From Rhodospirillales bacterium (lineage in GTDB: Bacteria; Pseudomonadota; Alphaproteobacteria; Dongiales; Dongiaceae): 33,444 bases of DNA. Location: contig VFKA01000019.1 of assembly GCA_009885795.1 (NCBI GenBank), positions 1 through 33,444 on the forward strand, in the 5' to 3' direction. Positions 8,004 through 14,215 of this stretch are shown one piece after another (position 1 is the stretch's first letter; every line of letters begins with the position of its first letter). The notes below the pieces were generated by a model. That model saw only the letters and a list, made by a program, of their open reading frames with translations. It searched no databases and had not been told where the DNA came from. The position numbers and the translations under genes are program-made.

Positions 8004-8039
8004 GTGCTACAAAGACCGGACATATCGTGTGCTATCGAC
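8004..8039 (-). repeat. Right terminal inverted repeat of the IS
   Basis: The reverse complement reads GTCGATAGC, a variable block, TGTCCGGT and then TTTGTAGCAC. It pairs with 6655-6691. Part of it also belongs to the 25-bp-spaced direct repeat at 7991-8036. Confidence 0.88.
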
Positions 8040-8058
8040 ACTGACCGCCGCTGGAGCT
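8040..8058 (+). repeat. Right copy of the 19-bp target-site duplication
   Basis: This is identical over 19 bp to 6636-6654. Joining the two copies restores an uninterrupted ahcY stop codon and downstream leader, which is the expected empty site. Confidence 0.9.
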
Positions 8059-8130
8059 TGAACGAACGCGGGATCGCTACTATCGTATCGATCTTGTGAA
8101 CCGATTCCGGCATATGCTTCCGTCCTTCTT

Positions 8131-8207
8131 GTCATGCCCGGCCCCCGAGCCGGGCATCCATCCCGCCGCCGCGCCGTGGATTGCCGGGTCAAGCTCGGCA
8201 ATGACAG
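8131..8207 (+). repeat. REP-like double-palindromic element, copy A
   Basis: The element starts GTCATGCCCGGC, has a first hairpin with GAGCCGGGCAT, a spacer with GGAT, and a second hairpin TTGCCGGGTCAAGCTCGGCAA, ending TGACA. The reverse complement of 21744-21818 matches it along its whole length. Such elements are common intergenic repeats in alphaproteobacteria. Its last seven bases overlap the proposed start of the kinase gene. Confidence 0.8.
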
Positions 8208-10657
8208 TCCTGAAAAATCGACTCCGGCCCCAATTACCCTGGCTGGCCGCGGCAAGCGCGGCCGTCGTGGCGTTCTATCCGGCGGCGGCCGCGGCCGCGG
8301 ATGGCTCGCGCGACCCGATCCTGTTGCCGACGATCGTCGTGCTCGGCGCGCTCGGCATGCTCACCGCCATCGTCGGCCTGTCCATAAGGCTGCGCTCGGT
8401 CATGGGCGAACGCGACCGCCAGGCGGCGGAAGTGCTGCTCGCCTCGGGCGCGATCGGCGCGGCGCCGGGCGGCTACATATTGTGGAGCGGCGGCATTTCC
8501 CGGATGTCGCTCGCCGCCAGCGCCCTGCTGGATCGCCCGGCGCCAACCGCGATCGAGCCCGCGAGTTTGCCCGAGCTGTTTGCGCCGGCCGACGCCGCCG
8601 CCTTGCGCGATGCGATCGGCGCGTTGACGTCGAAGGGGACATCGTTCGATCTTGTCCTTGCGCGGGCCGATAGCGGCCGGCGGTTACGTGTTTGCGGGCG
8701 CCGCAGCCTGTCGCCCCTGGGCAGGGGCGCCATCGATGCGTTGTGGCTGAGCGATGCCACCGAGGCCGCCGCCGACGCGGCCGCCCGAAGGGAACGCGAC
8801 CGTCTCTCGAGCCTGCTCGACAGTCTTCCGATCGCGGTGTGGAGCCGGGACGCCGATCTTCGGATCGACTATTGCAACGAAGCCTATGCCAGGGCCGTCG
8901 ATCTCACCCGCGACAAGGCGCTCGCGCGGGCGGCCGAAATCGGCCGGGGCGCCATCGCCGAAGGCGGCAAGGCGCTGGCGCGCAGGGCCGGCGCGCTCGG
9001 CACCGCCCAGTCCGAAAGCCAGCACATCGTCGTCGCCGGCCAGCGCCGACTGATGGATTTTATCGAACAGCCGTTGGCCGGAGGACGTCTTGGCGGACAC
9101 GCGCTCGACGTCACCAATTTGGAGGCGACCCAGGCCGAGCTCGCCCGCCACATCGCCGCCCACGGCGACGTCCTGGAACAGCTCAGCACCGGTGTCGTCA
9201 TTTTCGGGCCGGACGCGAGGCTGAAATTCTTCAACAGCGCCTACTGCGATCTCTTCGACCTACGCGAGGACTTCCTTGCCGGCGAACCGACATTCGCCGA
9301 GGTGATCGACGCTCAACGCGAACGCCGGCGCATCGCCGAGCATGCCGACTTTCCCGCTTACAAGCGCGAGACCGAGCGCCAGCTCATGAGCGTGATCCAG
9401 CCGAAGGAAGAACTGATGCACTTGCCCGACGGCACCACCTTCCGCGAGGTGGCCGCGCCCCACCCGTTCGGCGGCATCCTCATTCTCTATGAGGACGTGA
9501 CCGACCGCCTGGCGCTCGAACGTTCTCATAACACCCTCATCGCCGTGCAGCGCGAGACGCTCGACAACCTCTACGAAGCGGTCGCCGTCTTCGGCGAGGA
9601 CGGCCGCCTGAAACTCCACAACCCCGCCTATGCGCGCCTGTGGAACCTCGACCCGGCGGCGCTCAGGAACGAGCCGCATGTGACGGAACTGGTGGAAGCG
9701 ACTCGCGGTTTGTTCCAGGCCGATCGGGAGTGGCAGGCCTTACGCGAACGCATCGTCGGCCGGGTCATGGCGCGCGAGCCATGGAGCGAGCGCCTGGAGC
9801 GGCCGGACGGCAAGGTGTTGCATGTGACCGCGGTGCCGCTGCCCGATGGCGGCATGCTGTTTACCTATCTCGATGTCACCGACAGCATGCGGGTGGAGCG
9901 GGCTTTGCGCGAACGCAACGCGGCCCTTGAAACCGCCGACCGCTTGAAGTCCGAATTCATCGCCAACGTGTCCTATGAGTTGCGGACCCCCTTGAACGCC
10001 ATCATCGGGTTCGCCGGGATCCTCGATCTCGAGTATTTCGGAACGCTGAACGACCGGCAGAAGGAATACAGCCGCGCCATCGTCGAGGCCTCGCAGAGCC
10101 TGATGTCGCTGATCAACGATATTCTCGATATCGCCACGATCGAGGCCGGTTACCTGAAACTCGATCTGGCGGAGGTCGATATCGCGCTCATGTTCGGCCG
10201 GCTGCAAACGCTGGTCGGCGAGCGGGCGCGCAGCGGCGGGCTCGAACTGGTCATCGACTGCCCCAAGGACATCGGCGGCGTCACCGGCGACGAACGGCGG
10301 CTTACCCAGGCCTTGTTCAATCTGGTCAGCAACTCCCTCAAATTCACGCCTTCCGGCGGCCGCATCGAGGTGAAGGCGCGCAAGAGCGGCGAAGAGGTTC
10401 TGCTCAAGGTCAGCGACACCGGCATCGGTATCGCGGCCGAGGACCAGGAGGAAGCATTCGAAAAATTTACCCGGACGCGCGCCTCCGGCCACGAGAGCGG
10501 CGTCGGGCTGGGCCTCGCCCTGGTGAAGAGCCTGATCGAGCTCCACGGCGGAAGCGTGCACATGGAGTCGACGCCGGGCGAGGGGACAAGCGTCACCTGC
10601 CGCATTCCGGTGAAGGCCGTCGCCGCCAAGGATTCCCGCGAGGCGGCCCGGGGTTAA
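8201..10657 (+). CDS. divL: DivL-like PAS-domain kinase with Tyr in place of the H-box His
   Basis: The product is about 818 residues from the ATG at 8201; the frame is open back to a GTG at 8096 but then runs through a REP element. Two hydrophobic segments (about residues 9-30 and 38-60) anchor it in the inner membrane. Three PAS-like regions follow (about 190-300, 320-430 and 445-560). The DHp helix reads NVSYELRTPLN with Tyr592 (codon at 9974) where kinases have His. The ATPase domain is intact: NLVSNSLKF, DTGIGI, FEKFTR and GVGLGLAL. DivL of Caulobacter has the same Tyr and acts with DivK and CckA to control CtrA and the cell cycle. Orthology is inferred from this residue, the architecture and the position near tsaE. 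The IS separates it from ahcY, and no clear ribosome binding site precedes 8201. Confidence 0.8.
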   Translation: MTVLKNRLRPQLPWLAAASAAVVAFYPAAAAAADGSRDPILLPTIVVLGALGMLTAIVGLSIRLRSVMGERDRQAAEVLLASGAIGAAPGGYILWSGGISRMSLAASALLDRPAPTAIEPASLPELFAPADAAALRDAIGALTSKGTSFDLVLARADSGRRLRVCGRRSLSPLGRGAIDALWLSDATEAAADAAARRERDRLSSLLDSLPIAVWSRDADLRIDYCNEAYARAVDLTRDKALARAAEIGRGAIAEGGKALARRAGALGTAQSESQHIVVAGQRRLMDFIEQPLAGGRLGGHALDVTNLEATQAELARHIAAHGDVLEQLSTGVVIFGPDARLKFFNSAYCDLFDLREDFLAGEPTFAEVIDAQRERRRIAEHADFPAYKRETERQLMSVIQPKEELMHLPDGTTFREVAAPHPFGGILILYEDVTDRLALERSHNTLIAVQRETLDNLYEAVAVFGEDGRLKLHNPAYARLWNLDPAALRNEPHVTELVEATRGLFQADREWQALRERIVGRVMAREPWSERLERPDGKVLHVTAVPLPDGGMLFTYLDVTDSMRVERALRERNAALETADRLKSEFIANVSYELRTPLNAIIGFAGILDLEYFGTLNDRQKEYSRAIVEASQSLMSLINDILDIATIEAGYLKLDLAEVDIALMFGRLQTLVGERARSGGLELVIDCPKDIGGVTGDERRLTQALFNLVSNSLKFTPSGGRIEVKARKSGEEVLLKVSDTGIGIAAEDQEEAFEKFTRTRASGHESGVGLGLALVKSLIELHGGSVHMESTPGEGTSVTCRIPVKAVAAKDSREAARG

Positions 10658-10678
10658 TTCCCATAAAGGGAATAGAAT

Positions 10679-10813
10679 GGGACGCACCCCTTTAATGTAA
10701 GTATAACCACAGAGGCACAGAGACACAGAGACAGGAAGAATGGCTTCTCTGTGCCTCTGTGCCTCTGTGGTGAACCTTAAGTTTACTCACAGGGGGGGGG
10801 AGGGGTCCGTCCC
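10679..10813. repeat. Long imperfect inverted repeat (MITE-like or large hairpin)
   Basis: Inner arms 10707-10731 and 10746-10770 are 25 bp each with one mismatch and a 14-base loop. Each arm contains the repeated unit CAGAGRCACAGAG. Outer arms also pair: GGGACGCACCCC at 10679-10690 against AGGGGTCCGTCCC at 10801-10813. A run of nine G lies at 10792-10800. It fills the gap between two convergent genes, so it could also end transcription from both sides, although there is no U-tract. Confidence 0.75.
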
Positions 10814-10825
10814 TTTATCCGGGAT

Positions 10826-11839
10826 CTAAAGGTTCGGGACGCCGGACGTCGTCGAATACTCGAAGTGGAGCGCCTGGCCCGGGTGGACCAGCGGATGGAT
10901 CGCATGGGCCGCCGCCGCGGCCTCGGCGAAGCCGGAAAGAATCAGCTTGAGCTTGCCCGGATAGGTGACGATGTCGCCGATGGCGAAGATGCCGGGCCGA
11001 TCGGTGGCGCAGGTCGAAGGGTCGACCTTGATGTGATTGCGCTCGAGGGCGAGGCCCCACTCGGCGATCGGCCCCAGATTCATCGCCAACCCGAAGAACG
11101 GCAGCAGCACGTCGGCCGGCAGTCGCCGCGTCTTGCCATCGAGGCTCGCGACCTCGACGGCTTCGAGCCGTCCGTCCGTGCCTTCGAGGCCGGACAATTG
11201 ATAGGGCACGACCAGCTCCACCTTGCCTTCCTTGGCGGCCGCGTCCAGGCGCGCGGCGCTTTCCGGCGCGGCGCGGAACTTCGCCCGGCGGTGAACCACC
11301 CGTACCGATGCCGCGATTTCCGCCAGCGAGAGCGCCCAATCGACGGCGGAATCGCCGCCGCCGGCGATGACCACGTGCTTGGCGCGAAAGTCCTCGCGGC
11401 GCTTGACCAGGTAGAACACGCTCTTTCCCTCGAAGCGCTCGATCCCGGGCAGCGGCGGGCGATGAGGGCCGAAGGCGCCGACGCCGGCGGCGACGATGAC
11501 GGCGCGCGCCTCGAGCGCGACCGAGGCGGTCTCCACGCGCCAGCGCGCGCCCGCCGGTTGCAGCCGCTCGACCTGCTGGCCCAGGTGGAAGACCGGCTTG
11601 AAGGGCTGGACCTGCTGCTCCAGCTTGCCGATGAGCTCGGCCGCGTCGATGCGCGGGAATCCGGGAATGTCGTAGATCGGCTTTTCCGGATAGAGCGCCG
11701 CGCATTGGCCGCCGGTCGTGTCCAGCGCGTCGATGACGTGGCAGCGCATCTTGAGCATGCCGCATTCGAAGATGGCGAAGAGCCCGACCGGCCCGGCGCC
11801 GATAATGACCACGTCGGTTTCGGCTTGAGGAACGGGCAT
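10826..11839 (-). CDS. Thioredoxin-reductase-like ferredoxin/flavodoxin-NADP+ reductase
   Basis: The product has 337 residues. An N-terminal FAD motif (VIIGAGPVGLFA) and a central NADPH motif (VVIAGGGDSAVDWA) frame the two nucleotide domains, and GIFAIGDI lies near the C-terminus. The string GGQCAALYPEKPIYDIPG and the absence of a redox-active CxxC in the NADPH domain separate it from true TrxB and place it with the homodimeric TrxR-like FNRs. Those move electrons between NADPH and ferredoxin or flavodoxin in the cytoplasm. The gene is convergent with divL and divergent from tsaE; the 134 bp between it and tsaE must hold both promoters, none of which is clear. Confidence 0.88.
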   Translation of the reverse strand: MPVPQAETDVVIIGAGPVGLFAIFECGMLKMRCHVIDALDTTGGQCAALYPEKPIYDIPGFPRIDAAELIGKLEQQVQPFKPVFHLGQQVERLQPAGARWRVETASVALEARAVIVAAGVGAFGPHRPPLPGIERFEGKSVFYLVKRREDFRAKHVVIAGGGDSAVDWALSLAEIAASVRVVHRRAKFRAAPESAARLDAAAKEGKVELVVPYQLSGLEGTDGRLEAVEVASLDGKTRRLPADVLLPFFGLAMNLGPIAEWGLALERNHIKVDPSTCATDRPGIFAIGDIVTYPGKLKLILSGFAEAAAAAHAIHPLVHPGQALHFEYSTTSGVPNL

Positions 11840-11973
11840 GGCGGGGCCGGCTTTCGAATGGCGTGGGGTCGACGATTACCATGCAAGGCCGGCGGCGGCG
11901 GCGCAAGTCTGGAGCATGCTCTAGTTGCGGCCTGTCCCCGGGGCGGCTACAAGAGGGCCGGCCATGAAGGCGG

Positions 11974-12453
11974 ATGGCTGACCCCTTGTCCCGAACGATT
12001 CGACTGGCGAATGAAAGTGCCACCGCGCGGCTGGCCCGCGCCATCGCCGCCGAAGTGGAGCGCGGCGAGGCCATCCTCCTGTCGGGCGAGCTTGGCGCCG
12101 GCAAGACGCATTTTGCCCGTGCCTTCATCGGCCATCTGTCGGGCGATGGCGGCGAGGTTCCAAGCCCAACCTTCACGCTGGTTCAGGTTTACGAGACTGG
12201 ATTGGGCCCAATCTGGCATGTCGATCTCTATCGCATGAGCGACCCGAGGGACGTGGATGAGCTTGGATTGGAGGAAGGCTTGAGCGAGGGCATCGCCATC
12301 ATCGAATGGCCGGAGCGCATGGCCGGGTTCCCGACCGCGAACCGGCTTCATGTGACGCTCGATTTCGACGCCGCCGATCCCGGCGCGAGGGCGGCGCGCC
12401 TCTCCGGCCATGGGCGCTGGCGGGATCTGGTCGATCGGTTGCCGGCACCATGA
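11974..12453 (+). CDS. tsaE: tRNA threonylcarbamoyladenosine synthesis ATPase TsaE
   Basis: The product has 159 residues. The P-loop GELGAGKT (residues 38-45), the PSPTFTLV switch region, HVDLYR and the IIEWPER Walker-B-like motif are all characteristic. TsaE works with TsaB and TsaD to make t6A37 in ANN-decoding tRNAs. GAAGG lies just before the ATG. It opens a plus-strand operon, and its TGA overlaps the amgK ATG by 4 bp. Confidence 0.95.
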   Translation: MADPLSRTIRLANESATARLARAIAAEVERGEAILLSGELGAGKTHFARAFIGHLSGDGGEVPSPTFTLVQVYETGLGPIWHVDLYRMSDPRDVDELGLEEGLSEGIAIIEWPERMAGFPTANRLHVTLDFDAADPGARAARLSGHGRWRDLVDRLPAP

Positions 12454-13478
12454 ACGAGGAAAGCCCGCTGGCGCGCTCGCGGACCATCGAGCGGTTCCTG
12501 GCCGGCGCCGGGTGGCCGGGCGCGGCGCGGCGGCTGCTGGCGGGCGACGCCTCGTTCCGGCGCTACGACCGGCTGACGATGGGCGGCGCAAGCGCTGTAC
12601 TCATGGATGCCCCGCCGCCGCGCGAAGACGTGCGCCCCTTCATCCGCGTGGCCAGCCTGCTAACCGGCCTTGGATTGAGCGCGCCGCGGATTCTCGCCGC
12701 CGACGAGGAGGCCGGCCTGCTTCTACTGGAGGATCTGGGGGACGACACCTACGCGCGGCTGCTTGGCGCCGGCGCCGATGAATCGGCGCTCTATCGGCTC
12801 GCCGTCGATTTTCTGATCGAGCTGCACCGGCGCGTGACGCCGGAGGGGCTGGCGCAATTGCCGCCCTTCGACGACGAGCGCGCCTTGCGCGAGGTCCGGG
12901 TACCGCTCGAATGGTACTGGCCGGCGGTGATGGCAGAGCCGATCGACGCGCGCCTTCGCGATACATATATTTCGGCTTGGGCATCCGTGCTGCCGCTCCG
13001 ACACGCCGTGCCCGAGAGCATCGCGCTCTTCGACTTCCACATCGACAATTTGCTGTGGCTGCCCGAGCGCCCGGGCGCGGCGGCCTGCGGGGTACTCGAT
13101 TTCCAGGACGCGGTGCGCGCACCCGTGCCGTTCGACCTCATGTCGTTGATCGAGGACGCGCGCCGCGACGTGGCGCCGGCCCTGGCCGAGGCGCTGATCC
13201 AACGCTATCTCGCGGCGTTTCCGGCGCTGGAGCGGAGCGCATTCATGCAATCGTTCGCCGTGCTGGGCGCCCAGCGGCACGCGCGCATCCTCGGCACCTT
13301 CGCCCGGTTGTGGCGCCGGGACGCCAAGCCGGTCTATCTGTCGCACTTGTCGCGGGTGTGGCGTCAACTCGAAGCGGCGCTCGGCCATCCGGCCACGCGC
13401 CCGGTGCGAGACTGGTTCGACCGCCATTGGCCGGCCGATCGGCGCGTTCCGCTGGTGGCGGAGGCATCGGCCCCATGA
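12450..13478 (+). CDS. amgK: Anomeric MurNAc/GlcNAc kinase of the aminoglycoside phosphotransferase fold
   Basis: The product has 342 residues. It belongs to the APH-like kinases, with ATP-binding motifs LLLLEDLGDDTY, a catalytic loop FDFHIDNLLWL (Asp195, Asn200) and a metal-binding LDFQDA. The His that often precedes the catalytic Asp is replaced (LFD). AmgK phosphorylates MurNAc or GlcNAc at the anomeric carbon in the cell-wall recycling route that bypasses fosfomycin-sensitive MurA. The ATG overlaps the tsaE stop, which decides the start against a longer open frame from 12306. It overlaps murU in the same way. The function is inferred from family and from pairing with murU. Confidence 0.88.
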   Translation: MNEESPLARSRTIERFLAGAGWPGAARRLLAGDASFRRYDRLTMGGASAVLMDAPPPREDVRPFIRVASLLTGLGLSAPRILAADEEAGLLLLEDLGDDTYARLLGAGADESALYRLAVDFLIELHRRVTPEGLAQLPPFDDERALREVRVPLEWYWPAVMAEPIDARLRDTYISAWASVLPLRHAVPESIALFDFHIDNLLWLPERPGAAACGVLDFQDAVRAPVPFDLMSLIEDARRDVAPALAEALIQRYLAAFPALERSAFMQSFAVLGAQRHARILGTFARLWRRDAKPVYLSHLSRVWRQLEAALGHPATRPVRDWFDRHWPADRRVPLVAEASAP

Positions 13479-14215
13479 CCGCGACCCAAGCACCGACGCG
13501 CGCCATGGTGCTCGCCGCCGGATATGGCAAGCGGCTGCGGCCGTTGACCGAGGAAACGCCAAAGGCGCTGGTGAAGGTGCGCGGCCGGGCGCTCATCGAC
13601 GTGGCGCTCGACCGCTTGGCGGCGGCGGGGGTGACGGAAGCGATCGTCAATACCCACCATCTGGCGGAAAAGGTTAAGGCCCATCTCGCCGGCCGCGACC
13701 GGCCGCGCATCGTCATCTCGCACGAGTCCGAAATCCTGGAGACCGGCGGGGGCATCAGGCACGCGCTGCCGCTGCTTGGCGAAGACCCGTTCTATGCGGT
13801 CAATGCCAAGATCGTCTGGTTCAACGGCGTGGTGGACGCGCTGGCGCGGCTGCCCGAGGCGTGGGACGATTCGCGCATGGACGCGCTGTTGCTCATGCAA
13901 CCGACGGTGACGGCGGTCGGCTATGACGGCCAAGGCGATTTCCGCATGGACGAGATGGGGCGCCTCTACCGCCGCAAGGAGTGGGAGGTGGCGCCGTTCG
14001 TGTTCAGCGGAATCCAGATCCTGCATCCGCGCCTGTTCGCGGGCGCGCCGGACGGCGCCTTCTCCATGAACCTGCTCTATGACCGTGCGCTCGACGCCGG
14101 CCGGCTGCACGGCATCCGCCACGACGGCGAATGGTATCACGTGAGCACGCCGCGCCAGCTCGCCGAGGTCGAGGCGCAGCTTGCCCGCGACGGCCGCCCG
14201 CCGCTCGACACATGA
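13475..14215 (+). CDS. murU: MurU-like nucleotidyltransferase
   Basis: The product has 246 residues. The N-terminal AMVLAAGYGKRLRPLTEETPKAL is the signature of sugar-1-phosphate nucleotidyltransferases, and ETGGGI lies at about residues 89-94. MurU turns MurNAc-1-phosphate into UDP-MurNAc, the step after AmgK. Two residues are unusual: where Pseudomonas MurU has VNGD with a metal-binding Asp this protein has VNAK (Lys112), and where it has WVDVGT this one has WYHVST (His222). The overlap with amgK sets the start at 13475. The family call is firm, but the substitutions leave the catalytic mechanism open. Confidence 0.87.
   Translation: MTATQAPTRAMVLAAGYGKRLRPLTEETPKALVKVRGRALIDVALDRLAAAGVTEAIVNTHHLAEKVKAHLAGRDRPRIVISHESEILETGGGIRHALPLLGEDPFYAVNAKIVWFNGVVDALARLPEAWDDSRMDALLLMQPTVTAVGYDGQGDFRMDEMGRLYRRKEWEVAPFVFSGIQILHPRLFAGAPDGAFSMNLLYDRALDAGRLHGIRHDGEWYHVSTPRQLAEVEAQLARDGRPPLDT

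Larger units (their letters stand above)
6655..8039 (-). mobile_element. Complete ISNCY-type insertion sequence (IS1202-like by its long target duplication), 1385 bp
   Basis: The element is bounded by inverted repeats beginning GTCGATAGC (6655-6691 and 8004-8039) and flanked by an exact 19-bp direct repeat. It carries one transposase gene on the minus strand whose reading frame ends inside the left inverted repeat. At the right end a 21-bp unit starting CCGGACA occurs twice, at 7991 and 8016, 25 bp apart, and probably serves as transposase binding sites. The intact gene, near-perfect ends and exact target duplication point to a recent insertion. Family assignment is from the transposase sequence; the IS1202 link rests on the duplication length. 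Confidence 0.88.
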
